DNA of 64,000 bases from Leclercia sp. S52 (GTDB taxonomy: Bacteria > Pseudomonadota > Gammaproteobacteria > Enterobacterales > Enterobacteriaceae): contig NZ_CP152474.1 of NCBI RefSeq assembly GCF_039727615.1, positions 1,302,001 through 1,366,000 on the forward strand. The letters run 5' to 3'. A program made the position numbers and the translations under genes. Shown here one piece after another: positions 37,295 to 46,769 of the stretch (position 1 is the first letter of the stretch; the number at the start of each line of letters is the position of its first letter). The notes under the pieces were generated by a model. That model did not search any database. It had not been told where the DNA came from and saw only the letters and a program-made list of their open reading frames with translations.

Positions 37295-39344
37295 TTAAAC
37301 CAGCCCGAACAGGGTGAGCACCAGGTCGATAGCCTTAATGCCGATAAAGGGCACCACCAGCCCACCCAGACCGTAAACCCACAGATTGCGGCGCAGCATG
37401 GCGGCGGCGGTGAGCGGCTTGTAGCTCACCCCCTTCAGCGCCAGCGGGATCAGAAAGACAATGATCAGCGCGTTAAAGATCACCGCGCTCAGGATGGCCG
37501 AGGCGGGGGAGTGCAGGTGCATCACGTTCAGGGCGTTCAGCTGCGGATAGGTCGCTGCAAACGCCGCCGGAATAATGGCGAAATATTTCGCCACGTCGTT
37601 GGCGATGCTGAAGGTGGTCAGCGAGCCCCGGGTCATCAGCATCTGTTTGCCGATATGCACCACCTCAATCAGCTTGGTCGGGTTGGAGTCGAGGTCGACC
37701 ATATTCCCGGCCTCTTTTGCCGCCTGGGTGCCGGAGTTCATCGCCACCGCCACATCCGCCTGGGCGAGGGCCGGGGCGTCGTTGGTGCCGTCTCCGGTCA
37801 TCGCCACCAGCCGTCCTTCAGCCTGGTACTGGCGGATCAGCGCCAGTTTGGCTTCCGGCGTCGCCTCGGAGAGGAAATCATCCACCCCTGCTTCGGCGGC
37901 AATGGCGGCGGCGGTCAGACGGTTATCCCCGGTGATCATCACCGTTTTGATGCCCATTTTGCGCAGCTGGGCAAAACGCTCCTTGATGCCGCCTTTAACG
38001 ATATCCTTCAGGGCGATCACCCCCAGCACGGTAGCGCCTTCGGCCACCACCAGCGGGGTGGCCCCCCTGACGGGCGACGTTCTCCACCAGGGTATCAACC
38101 TGCGGCGGGAAGTGGCCGTTGTTGGCGGCGATATGCCGGCGAATGGCATCCACCGAGCCTTTGCGGATCAGCCGGTCCTGAATGTTAATCCCGCTCATCC
38201 GCGTCTGCGCCGTAAAGGGCACAAAGGTGGCATGCAGGTTCTGGACGTCGCGCTGGCGCAGGTTAAAGCGCTGCTTGGCGAGGATCACGATGCTGCGGCC
38301 TTCCGGGGTTTCATCCGCCAGCGAGGCCAGTTGAGCCGCGTCGGCCAGGGTTTTTTCATCCACGCCCGGGGCGGGCAGGAACTCAGAGGCCTGACGGTTA
38401 CCGAGGGTGATGGTGCCGGTTTTATCCAGCAGCAGCACGTCGACGTCGCCCGCCGCTTCCACCGCCCGGCCGCTGGTGGCGATAACGTTGGCCGCCAGCA
38501 TCCGGCTCATGCCCGCCACGCCGATGGCCGACAGCAGGCCGCCGATGGTGGTCGGGATCAGGCAGACCAGCAGCGCAACCAGCACGGTCACGCTCACCGC
38601 CGTGCCGCCATACGATGAGAAAGGCCACAGGGTGGCGGTCGCCAGCAGGAAGACGATGGTCAGCGCCACCAGCAGAATGGTCAGGGCGATCTCGTTCGGG
38701 GTTTTCCGCCGCTGAGCGCCTTCTACCATGGCGATCATCCGGTCGAGGAAGGTCTCGCCAGGGTTAACGCTGCACTGGATCACCAGCCAGTCGGAGAGAA
38801 TGCGCGTCCCGCCGGTGACTGAGGCAAAATCGCCGCCGGACTCACGGATCACCGGTGCGGATTCGCCGGTGATCGCGCTCTCATCCACCGAGGCGCCCCC
38901 TTCAATGACCTCCCCGTCGCAGGGAATAATGTCCCCGGCCTCCACCAGCACGATATCGCCTTTGCGCAGCGTGTCTGCCGGAACCCTGTCGGTATCGGCA
39001 CCGTATTTCGCTTCGCGCAGCTTTCGGGCGAACGCCGTTTTCTGCACCCCTTTGAGGCTGTTGGCCTGCGCTTTGCTGCGACCTTCCGCCAGCGCCTCAG
39101 CGACGTTGGCAAACAGCACGGTGAACCACAGCCACAGGCTGATCGCCGCGGTAAAGCTGGCGCTTCCTGCCAGCCATCCGCCCGCCATGGCAAGGGCCAG
39201 CAGGGTGGTCAGCAGGCTGCCCAGCCAGACGATAAACATCACCGGGTTGCGCCACTGCACGCGCGGGTCGACTTTTTTAACCGCATCCATCAGCGCCTGA
39301 CGAACCAGCGAGGGTTCGAGCAGGGCCAGTTGCTTACGACTCAT
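37295..39344 (-). pseudogene. kdpB: KdpB, K+-transporting P-type ATPase subunit (one +1 frameshift)
   Basis: Catalytic subunit of the high-affinity K+ pump. The N-terminal part holds the actuator motif TGES and the phosphorylation motif DKTGTITLG. The C-terminal part holds [21 protein letters not shown] and the last membrane helices. They join at a six-C run, 38062-38067; with five, CAG GGG GCC ACC CCG reads Gln-Gly-Ala-Thr-Pro. Corrected length is 682 aa, equal to E. coli. The start at 39344 ([10 protein letters not shown]) is chosen over an ATG two codons upstream by homology. Confidence 0.88.
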
Positions 39345-39362
39345 GACCAATACTCCGCAAAA

Positions 39363-41043
39363 TCAGCGTAAAGAGAGATGTTCCGCGACCGGGCCTAAGG
39401 CGAGGGCGGGGATAAAGGTGAGGGCGCCTACCAGCAGGACGGTACCGATCAGCAGGCCGACGAACAGCGCGCCGTGGGTTGGTAACGTGCCGCCAGAGGC
39501 GGGCTGGCGGGTCTTATTCACCAGCGATCCGGCGATGGCCATCACCGGCACTATCACCCCGAAGCGTCCGATCAACATGCAGAACGCCAGCAGGCAGTTC
39601 CAGAACGGCGAGTTGGCGCTCAGGCCCGCAAAGGCGCTGCCGTTGTTGTTGGCCGCCGATGAGACCGCGTACAGCACCTCGCTGAACCCGTGGATCCCGG
39701 GGTTGAAGATGCCGCTGCGCCCGGCCTCGGTCATCAGTGCCAGCGCGGTGCCGAGCAGCACCAGCGCCGGGGTGACGAGGATCGCCAGCGCAGTCAGCTT
39801 CATCTCGCGCACGTCGATTTTCTTGCCCAGATATTCCGGGGTGCGGCCAATCATCAGCCCGGCGATAAACACCGCCAGCAGCACAAACAGCAGCATGCCG
39901 TACAGGCCGGAACCGACGCCGCCAAACACCACTTCACCGATCTGCATCAGCCACAGGGGGGATCATCCCGCCCAGCGCGGTGAAGGAGTCATGCATGGCG
40001 TTGACTGCCCCACACGAGGCGGCGGTGGTGACCACGGCGTACAGGCTGCTGGCGAGAATGCCAAAGCGGCTCTCTTTGCCCTCCATATTGCTGTTGCTGT
40101 CTGCCCCCAGCAGCATAAAGTGGCTGTTGCCCTGCCACTCCGCCCACATCACCAGCGCGGCGCAGATCGCAAAGATGATTGACATGGTCCAGAGGATCGC
40201 ATGCCCCTGGCGGCGATCGCTCACCGCATCGCCAAAGGCAAAGCACAGCGCGGTGGGGATCAGGAAGATCGCCAGCATCTGCACGGCGTTAGTCAGTGCC
40301 GTCGGGTTCTCAAACGGATGGGCAGAGTTCGCATTAAAGAAGCCGCCCCCGTTGGTGCCGAGCATTTTGATCGCCTCCTGAGAGGCCACCGGCCCCATCG
40401 GTAGCAGCTGTTTGGCCCCCTCCAGCGAGGTGAAGGGCTGATACGGCAGCAGGTTTTGCAGCACGCCCTGCTGAATAAATAGCAGCGCGATGAGCAGCGA
40501 CAGGGGCAGTAACACCCACAGGGTGATGCGGGTCAGATCGACCCAGGCGTTGCCCAGCGTGGCGATATTCTGGCGGGCGAAGGCGCGGGTGAGGGCGAAG
40601 ATCACCGCAATGCCGCTGGCCGCCGAGAGGAAGTTTTGCACCGTCAGCCCGGCCATCTGGCTGAAATAGCTCAGGGTGGTCTCCCCGGCATAGGACTGCC
40701 AGTTGGTATTGCTGACGAAGCTGACGGCGGTGTTCAGCGCCAGATGCCAGGAGAGCCCAGGCAGCTGCTGTGGATTGAGCGGCAGATAACCCTGCAGCAT
40801 TAACATGGCGAACAGCGCGACCAGACCCACCCCGTTCAGCAGCAGGATCGCGCCCAGATAGTGACGCCAGCCCATTTCTATGGTGCCGATCCCGAGCATT
40901 CGCAGCAGTCCTGCGTCAAGGGCTTGCACCCCGGGTAGCGGCAGGCCGTTAATCATCCGCGCCAGCCACATCCCCAGCGGCCGGGCGAGCACCAACAGCA
41001 CCAGCAGAAAGCCGGCAATAAGCAGAAATCCTTGTGCGGCCAT
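39363..41043 (-). pseudogene. kdpA: KdpA, K+-channel-like subunit (one +1 frameshift)
   Basis: Potassium-selective subunit of KdpFABC with four MPM repeats and about ten membrane helices. Selectivity-loop regions such as [35 protein letters not shown] and [14 protein letters not shown] are present. The frame breaks at a six-G run, 39956-39961; with five, the protein reads Met-Ile-Pro-Leu-Trp-Leu-Met-Gln-Ile and continues to 559 aa (E. coli 557). The start at 41043 overlaps the kdpF stop by one base (TGATG). Confidence 0.88.
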
Positions 41044-41132
41044 CAGAATGCCTCCGCGTTCAACAGGGCATAAATCAGATACCCCAGCAGCAGGAACACC
41101 AGCACGATGCCCGCAATTACACCTGCACTCAC
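41043..41132 (-). CDS. kdpF: KdpF, small stabilising subunit of the Kdp ATPase
   Basis: 29-aa single-helix membrane peptide, starting at GTG after [25 protein letters not shown] then YALLNAEAF. It is nearly identical to E. coli KdpF, which binds at the KdpA/KdpB interface and stabilises the complex. First gene of the operon; its stop overlaps the kdpA start. Confidence 0.93.
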   Translation of the reverse strand: MSAGVIAGIVLVFLLLGYLIYALLNAEAF

Positions 41133-41213
41133 AATTCACCTCCGGGTGACATTAGTAATGATGCAAAGCGTAAAATTTCGGTCGCAAAGATTTCGCAAAA
41201 ATCAGAGGGGGGA

Positions 41214-41233
41214 GGTGTAAAAAAAGTATAAAG
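41214..41233 (-). promoter_or_regulatory. KdpE-binding site of the kdpFABC promoter
   Basis: The minus strand reads CTTTATACTTTTTTTACACC followed by a C-rich stretch, which matches the T-rich KdpE operator of E. coli kdpFABC (TTTATACTTTTTTTACACC). It lies about 80 bases upstream of kdpF. Confidence 0.75.
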
Positions 41234-41442
41234 AGGGATAAGACCCTAATTTAACTAATGGTTAGTATAAATTTAACTTTCCTGTAACTAAATTACGGCG
41301 TGGAGTGTAAATATTCACTAAATGGATGAGAAAAAGTGGTCGGATGAGTAGTAAAATTACAGCCAAAGCGTTACTATTTTCTTCAGATAACCAGTTTTAC
41401 TTTTCCGGAGAGGGTTTCCGGCCAGAGAAAGGGGAGAAAATG
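41234..41442. other. kdpF-ybfA divergent spacer
   Basis: AT-rich interval beyond the KdpE site, carrying the ybfA leader. The ybfA frame stays open to 41326, but the extra 39 codons look non-coding and lack a ribosome-binding site. Confidence 0.45.
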
Positions 41443-41649
41443 ATGGAATTTTACAAAGCATATCCGGCACATATCGTTTTTATTCGCCGCACTTTCGCTG
41501 TTCTGGCGGGGGTTCTGGCGTTACCAGTGATGCTTTTCTGGAAAGAACGTGCTCGTTTTTATAGCTATCTGCATCGCGTCTGGGCTAAAACCAGCGATAA
41601 ACCGGTGTGGATGGATCAGGCCGAAAAAGCCACTTGTGATTTTTATTAA
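41443..41649 (+). CDS. ybfA: YbfA, small membrane protein
   Basis: 68-aa protein of unknown function, conserved next to kdp. It has one hydrophobic segment ([16 protein letters not shown]), then a basic stretch and the very conserved tail [20 protein letters not shown]. The start at 41443 follows GGGGAG and matches the E. coli length; the preceding ATG gives one extra Met. Divergent from kdpFABC. Confidence 0.88.
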   Translation: MEFYKAYPAHIVFIRRTFAVLAGVLALPVMLFWKERARFYSYLHRVWAKTSDKPVWMDQAEKATCDFY

Positions 41650-41684
41650 ATTTTAGAAAGACTACACACAGCACCTGCAGCAAT

Positions 41685-41718
41685 AAAAAAACCGCCACAG
41701 CAATGTGGCGGTTTTTTT
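41685..41718. terminator. Bidirectional terminator after ybfA
   Basis: Stem ACCGCCACA/TGTGGCGGT flanked by an A run and a T run. Confidence 0.85.
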
Positions 41719-42022
41719 ATCCCTCGGGATTCGCGGTCCGTTGGGAGGGGCTACCAGGCTCTTCCAGAGAACGCCATCTTATCCCTAACCGCCCTCAGGA
41801 GAAATGTGCGCAATCTAAATGAATTCTGAAAGGCCTGTGGCGGTCTGCATATGACCCATGATGTTGACTATGATGTGTCGTCCCTTTCCGCCATCTCGCA
41901 CATGGGCACCGGTCCCGGGAAAGGTGTATTCACAACCGTAAATCAGGTTCTTCCAGAACTTGTGTCTGCCGGATTATCACCGGTGGTGAACGGTGGAGCG
42001 GTGAGTTTGCAGGGACCGCATA
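41719..42022. other. Spacer between ybfA and the orphan small ORF
   Basis: About 300 bases without a recognisable gene. A 77-codon open frame (41851-42081, plus) runs through it, but its codon pattern and product resemble nothing, and it has no clear ribosome-binding site. In E. coli and Salmonella ybgA lies in this neighbourhood; no trace of it is seen. Confidence 0.4.
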
Positions 42023-42130
42023 ATGAAACGCTATCTGTGTATCGCGTTCATTGTCGCCAGCGTATTCGTGGTAAGAAGTGACGATCCAGACGTCTTCGTT
42101 GCCCTTACCCCGTTCGCGCAGGACAAGTAG
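42023..42130 (+). CDS. Orphan small ORF, putative membrane or exported peptide
   Basis: 35-aa ORF, MKRYLCIAFIVASVFVVRSD followed by DPDVFVALTPFAQDK. A short basic start and a hydrophobic stretch precede an acidic, Pro-containing tail. It has a ribosome-binding site (CAGGGA, eight bases before ATG) and an intrinsic terminator five bases after its stop, which supports expression as its own unit. I do not recognise the family. The layout (one hydrophobic helix, short polar tail, tight terminator) resembles both small stress membrane proteins and type I toxins, without sequence support for either. Confidence 0.45.
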   Translation: MKRYLCIAFIVASVFVVRSDDPDVFVALTPFAQDK

Positions 42131-42134
42131 CGTT

Positions 42135-42161
42135 AAGGCCGCCATCAGGGCGGCCTTTTTT
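42135..42161 (+). terminator. Intrinsic terminator after the orphan small ORF
   Basis: Stem GGCCGCC/GGCGGCC followed by six Ts, five bases beyond the stop at 42130. Confidence 0.85.
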
Positions 42162-42240
42162 ATTCCATTATGGCTACACTTGTTAAAGCGAAGTATCCTC
42201 GATGACCTGGAGATGTTACAGACGATAATTCTGGAGTGTT

Positions 42241-43654
42241 ATGGCCACCCATCTGGTCTGGTTTCGCGCCGATCTGCGCATCCACGACAACCTGGCGCTT
42301 GCCGCCGCCTGTCGCGACAAAAACGCCCGCGTGTTGGCGCTTTTCATCGCCACGCCGCAACAGTGGCAACAGCACGCGATGGCACCGCGTCAGGCCGCAT
42401 TTCTTCACGCCCATCTCAACGGTCTACAGCAGCAGCTGGCTGATAAAGGCATTCCGCTGCTGTATGCCCAGGTCGCTGATTTTGCGGCGCAGGCTGAGAA
42501 AGTGATTCAGCTCTGTGCCGAGCATGAGGTCACCCATCTTTTTTTACAACTATCAATACGAACTGAACGAGCAGCAGCGCGATCGTCAGCTGGAGCGCGC
42601 GCTGGAGGAGGTGACCTGCCAGGGGTTTGATGACAGCGTTATTCTCCCTCCCGGCAGCGTGATGACCGGCAATCACGAGATGTACAAAGTGTTTACGCCG
42701 TTTAAAAACGCCTGGCTGCGGCGGCTGAAAGAGGGGCTGCCCGACTGTGCGGCGGCGCCTGCCGCGCGCGAGGGCGAGAAGGTCGCGCCGGTGGCGCTGG
42801 ATTTCGACTATCCGCAGCAGGCGTTCGATGCCGCCCTGTTTCCGGCGAGCGAGAAAGAGGCGATTGCCCGGCTGCGCCAGTTCTGTCAGCACGATGCAGG
42901 AAACTACGAGACGCAGCGTGATTTTCCGGCCATCGAAGGCACCAGCCGTCTCTCCGCCTGTCTGGCGTTGGGGGTGCTATCACCCCGTCAGTGCCTGCAC
43001 AGATTGCTGGCCGAGCAGCCCCAGGCGCTGGAGGGTGGTCCGGGCGCGGTATGGCTCAACGAGCTGATCTGGCGAGAGTTTTATCGTCATCTGATGACGT
43101 ATCACCCTGATTTATGTAAATATCGACCATTCATCCGTTGGACTGATAACGTGAAATGGCAGTCTGACGATGTTCAGCAGAAGGCCTGGCAATATGGACA
43201 GACCGGCTACCCGATCGTCGATGCCGCCATGCGCCAGCTGAATGAAACCGGCTGGATGCACAACCGCCTGCGGATGATTACCGCCAGCTTCCTGGTGAAA
43301 GACCTGCTGATCGACTGGCGAGCCGGTGAACGTTACTTTATGTCGCAGCTGATCGATGGCGACCTGGCGGCCAACAACGGCGGCTGGCAGTGGGCGGCGT
43401 CGACCGGAACCGACGCCGCGCCCTATTTTCGTATTTTTAACCCGACAACCCAGGGGCAGAAGTTCGATACCGACGGCGTGTTTATCCGCCGCTGGCTGCC
43501 GGAGCTGGCCACCGTGCCGGACCAGGCCCTCCATGACCCCTGGACCTGGGCGGACAAGCAGGGGGTAACCCTCGAATATCCGCGCCCGGTTGTCGATCAC
43601 AAACAGGCACGCGTCGCCACGCTGGCAGCGTATGAAGCCGCTCGTAAAGCGTAA
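42241..43654 (+). pseudogene. phrB: Deoxyribodipyrimidine photolyase (one +1 frameshift)
   Basis: Class I CPD photolyase that repairs UV dimers with light. The N-terminal antenna domain (MATHLVWFRADLRIHDN) and C-terminal FAD domain (GLSRLSACLALGVLSPRQ-type region, WLNELIWREFYRHL, GWMHNRLRMITASFLVKDLLIDWR, DGDLAANNGGWQW) are in different frames. They meet at a seven-T run, 42539-42545; with six, the text reads His-Leu-Phe-Tyr-Asn-Tyr-Gln and the protein has 470 aa (E. coli 472). The only shift here in a T rather than G/C run. Confidence 0.87.
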
Positions 43655-43664
43655 GGGAGCAACA

Positions 43665-44408
43665 ATGAAAAACAGTGAACTGGAAAGACTGATTAATGAC
43701 AAGCTGAACAGCAGCAGCTTCAACGACTATGCGCCGAACGGCCTGCAGGTGGAAGGGCGTGAGCAGGTGCAGAAGATTGTCACCGGCGTGACCGCAAGCC
43801 AGGCGCTGATCGATGAAGCGGTGCGCCAGCAAGCCGATGCGGTGATTGTTCACCACGGCTATTTCTGGAAAGGCGAATCCCCGGTGATCCGCGGTATGAA
43901 GCGCAACCGCCTGAAAACGCTGCTGGAAAACGACATCAACCTCTACGGCTGGCATCTGCCGCTGGACGCCCATCCGGAGCTGGGGAATAACGCCCAGCTG
44001 GCGGCACTGCTCGGCATCAACATCATGGGTGAAATCGAGCCGCTGGTGCCCTGGGGCGAGCTCTCCATGCCGGTGCCGGGTCTCGAGCTGGCATCGTGGA
44101 TTGAAGCCCGTCTGGGACGTCGCCCGCTGTGGAGCGGCGATACCGGGCCGGACAGAGTACAGCGCGTCGCCTGGTGTACCGGCGGCGGGCAGGGCTTTAT
44201 CGACAGCGCGGCGCGCTTTGGCGTCGATGCTTTTATTACCGGCGAAGTGTCAGAGCAGACCATTCACTCTGCCCGGGAACAGGGGCTGCATTTCTATGCG
44301 GCAGGACACCATGCCACGGAACGCGGCGGCATTCGCGCCCTCAGCGAATGGCTGACGGAAACCACTGACCTGGATGTCACCTTTGTGGATATCCCTAATC
44401 CAGCCTGA
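43665..44408 (+). CDS. ybgI: YbgI, NIF3-family metal-binding hydrolase-like protein
   Basis: 247-aa protein of the NIF3/DUF34 family, which forms toroidal hexamers with a dinuclear metal site. Metal-binding motifs seen are VIVHHGYFWKGE, GWHLPLDAHPELG and the C-terminal AGHHATERGG. Proposed to be a radiation-resistance or GTP cyclohydrolase-like factor; true function unsettled. The ATG at 43665 has GGGAG upstream. It heads the pxp cluster, 14 bases before pxpB. Confidence 0.93.
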   Translation: MKNSELERLINDKLNSSSFNDYAPNGLQVEGREQVQKIVTGVTASQALIDEAVRQQADAVIVHHGYFWKGESPVIRGMKRNRLKTLLENDINLYGWHLPLDAHPELGNNAQLAALLGINIMGEIEPLVPWGELSMPVPGLELASWIEARLGRRPLWSGDTGPDRVQRVAWCTGGGQGFIDSAARFGVDAFITGEVSEQTIHSAREQGLHFYAAGHHATERGGIRALSEWLTETTDLDVTFVDIPNPA

Positions 44409-44422
44409 TGAGAGGTGTATAA

Positions 44423-45079
44423 GTGCAGAGAGCTCGTTGTTATCTGTTAGGTGAAACCGCCGTGGTGCTGGAACTGGAGCCGCCGGTCACCCTGGCGACG
44501 CAAAAACGGATCTGGCGCTTAACCCAGCGACTGGGTGAAATCCCTGAGGTGGTGGAAGCCATACCCGGGATGAATAATATCACCGTGGTGTTGCGTAATC
44601 CCCACTCGCTGGCGCTGGATGCCATTGAGCGTCTGCAGCGCTGGTGGGAGGAGAGCGAGGCGCTGGATCCTGAGTCACGCTATATCGAAATTCCGGTGGT
44701 GTATGGCACCGCCGCGGGTCCGGATCTGGGCGAGGTGGCCCGGCACGCCGGGCTGAGCGAGAAACAGGTCGTGGAGCTGCACTCGTCCATTGATTATGTG
44801 GTCTGGTTCTTAGGTTTTCAGCCGGGCTTCCCGTATCTGGGCGGACTGCCCGAGCAGCTGGCAACGCCGCGCCGGGATGAACCCCGGCTGCAGGTGCCGG
44901 CGGGTTCGGTGGGGATTGGCGGGGCGCAAACCGGCATTTACCCGTTAGCCACCCCGGGCGGCTGGCAGCTGATCGGGCACACCCCGTTGCCGCTGTTCGA
45001 TCCACATCGTGACGAGCCGGTGCTGCTGCGACCGGGCGATACCGTGCGGTTTATCCCGCAGAAGGAGGGGGTATGCTAA
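44423..45079 (+). CDS. pxpB: 5-oxoprolinase subunit PxpB
   Basis: 218-aa KipI/AHS1-family protein. With PxpC and PxpA it forms the prokaryotic ATP-dependent 5-oxoprolinase that opens 5-oxoproline to glutamate. The conserved core [18 protein letters not shown] and the [13 protein letters not shown] segment with TGIYP are present. The start is GTG at 44423 after GAGAGG. It overlaps pxpC by seven bases. Confidence 0.95.
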   Translation: MQRARCYLLGETAVVLELEPPVTLATQKRIWRLTQRLGEIPEVVEAIPGMNNITVVLRNPHSLALDAIERLQRWWEESEALDPESRYIEIPVVYGTAAGPDLGEVARHAGLSEKQVVELHSSIDYVVWFLGFQPGFPYLGGLPEQLATPRRDEPRLQVPAGSVGIGGAQTGIYPLATPGGWQLIGHTPLPLFDPHRDEPVLLRPGDTVRFIPQKEGVC

Positions 45080-46005
45080 AAATACTTCGCGCAGGACTCT
45101 ATACCTCGGTGCAGGACGGCGGGCGCATCGGTTTTCGCCAGTCGGGGATCAGCTACTGCGGCGCGCTGGATAAACCGGCCCTGCAGATTGGCAATATCCT
45201 GGTGGGCAACGACCCGGACGATGCCGCCCTGGAGATCACTCTCGGGCAGTGTACTTTCGAATTTGAACAGGACGGCTGGTTTGCCCTGACCGGCGCGGGC
45301 TGCGACGCCCGGCTCGACGGCGCGGCGGTCTGGACCGGCTGGCGTCTGCCGGTGAAGGCCGGACAACAGCTCACCCTGAATCGTCCCCGCCGCGGCATGC
45401 GCAGCTATCTGGCCATTGCGGGCGGCATCGACGTGCCGTCGGTGATGAACTCTCTCAGCACCGATCTGAAGGTGGGCCTCGGCGGCCACGAAGGGCGCCT
45501 GCTGAAAGATGGCGATCGCCTGGCCGTCCGGCCTGGCGGGCGCAAGTTCCTTGAAGCGCAGGGCGTAAAGCAGCTGCTGTGGGATAACCGCGTGCGCGCC
45601 CTGCCGGGGCCGGAGTATCACGAGTTTGATAAAGCCTCGCAGGATGCGCTCTGGCGTCTGCCGTGGCAGCTCAGCCCGCAAAGTAACCGTATGGGCTATC
45701 GCCTGCAGGGGCAGAAGCTGGTGCGCACTACCGAGCGTGAAATGCTGTCGCACGGCCTGCTGCCGGGCGTAATTCAGGTGCCACACAACGGACAGCCGAT
45801 CGTTCTGATGAACGATGCGCAGACCACCGGGGGCTATCCGCGGATCGCCTGCATCATCGAGGCCGATATGTACCACCTGGCGCAGGCCCCGCTCGGACAG
45901 CCGATCCACTTTGTCCCCTGTACGCTGGAAGAGGCGCTCGACGCGCGACGCATACAGAAACAATACATCGAACAGCTGGCGTGGAGGTTGCATGATCGCG
46001 GTTGA
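45073..46005 (+). CDS. pxpC: 5-oxoprolinase subunit PxpC
   Basis: 310-aa KipA/AHS2-family protein, called a biotin-dependent carboxyltransferase-like domain in older annotations although no biotin is involved. Conserved N-terminus [19 protein letters not shown], then [11 protein letters not shown] and the distal [17 protein letters not shown] segment. Overlaps pxpB by seven bases and pxpA by 14, which is strong evidence of translational coupling into one complex. Confidence 0.95.
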   Translation: MLKILRAGLYTSVQDGGRIGFRQSGISYCGALDKPALQIGNILVGNDPDDAALEITLGQCTFEFEQDGWFALTGAGCDARLDGAAVWTGWRLPVKAGQQLTLNRPRRGMRSYLAIAGGIDVPSVMNSLSTDLKVGLGGHEGRLLKDGDRLAVRPGGRKFLEAQGVKQLLWDNRVRALPGPEYHEFDKASQDALWRLPWQLSPQSNRMGYRLQGQKLVRTTEREMLSHGLLPGVIQVPHNGQPIVLMNDAQTTGGYPRIACIIEADMYHLAQAPLGQPIHFVPCTLEEALDARRIQKQYIEQLAWRLHDRG

Positions 46006-46729
46006 TTTAAATGCCGATTTAGGGGAAGGCTGCGGCAGCGATGCCGCGCTGTTACAGCTGGTGACGTCAGCCAACATCGCCTGCGGTTTTCACGCTGGCG
46101 ATGCCCAGACCATGCTGGCCTGCGTACGCGAGGCGCTGAAAAACGGGGTCGCCATCGGGGCGCACCCCAGCTTCCCGGATCGGGAAAACTTTGGCCGCAC
46201 GGCCATGACCCTGCCGCCGGAGACGGTCTACGCGCAAATGCTGTACCAGATTGGTGCCCTGGCGGCGATCGTCCGCGCCGAAGGGGGGCAGCTGCATCAC
46301 GTGAAACCCCACGGCATGCTCTATAACCAGGCGGCAAAAGATCGCGAGCTGGCCGATGCCATCGCCCGGGCCATCTCTACCGTCGATCCGGATTTGATTC
46401 TGGTGGGGCTGGCAGGGAGCGAGCTGATCCGCGCGGGCACCCGCTATGGCCTGATTACCCGGGAAGAAGTGTTTGCCGATCGCGGATATCAGGCTGACGG
46501 CAGCCTGGTGCCGCGTACCCAGGCCGGCGCACTGATCGCGGATGAAGATCTGGCCCTGGCGCAAACCCTGGAGATGATCCAGCACGGCCGGGTGAAGAGT
46601 ATTACCGGTGAATGGGCAACCGTACACGCGCAGACGGTATGCATCCACGGAGACGGAGAACACGCGCTGGCCTTTGCCCGTCGCCTGCGCACAGAATTTG
46701 AAGCAAATAATATAAAAATTAGTGCGTAA
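45992..46729 (+). CDS. pxpA: 5-oxoprolinase subunit PxpA (LamB/YcsF family)
   Basis: 245-aa protein of the LamB/YcsF TIM-barrel-like family. It begins with the signature [20 protein letters not shown] followed by [12 protein letters not shown]; further conserved blocks are [10 protein letters not shown] and [17 protein letters not shown]. The ATG at 45992 has GGAGG in ideal position. It contains a genuine six-G run (46283-46288) that does not disturb the frame. Confidence 0.96.
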   Translation: MIAVDLNADLGEGCGSDAALLQLVTSANIACGFHAGDAQTMLACVREALKNGVAIGAHPSFPDRENFGRTAMTLPPETVYAQMLYQIGALAAIVRAEGGQLHHVKPHGMLYNQAAKDRELADAIARAISTVDPDLILVGLAGSELIRAGTRYGLITREEVFADRGYQADGSLVPRTQAGALIADEDLALAQTLEMIQHGRVKSITGEWATVHAQTVCIHGDGEHALAFARRLRTEFEANNIKISA

Positions 46730-46769
46730 CGCACGGCCGCAAACACAACACAACCAAAGGAACATTAAC

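Noticed and set aside
41851..42081. 77-codon plus-strand frame before the orphan small ORF
   Set aside because: No good ribosome-binding site, no recognisable domain, and it overlaps the better-supported 35-aa ORF in another frame.
1478..42545. Programmed +1/-1 ribosomal frameshifting as a common mechanism for the broken genes
   Set aside because: The genes are functionally unrelated, the sites share only a homopolymer, there is no conserved downstream structure visible, and orthologues are read without recoding.
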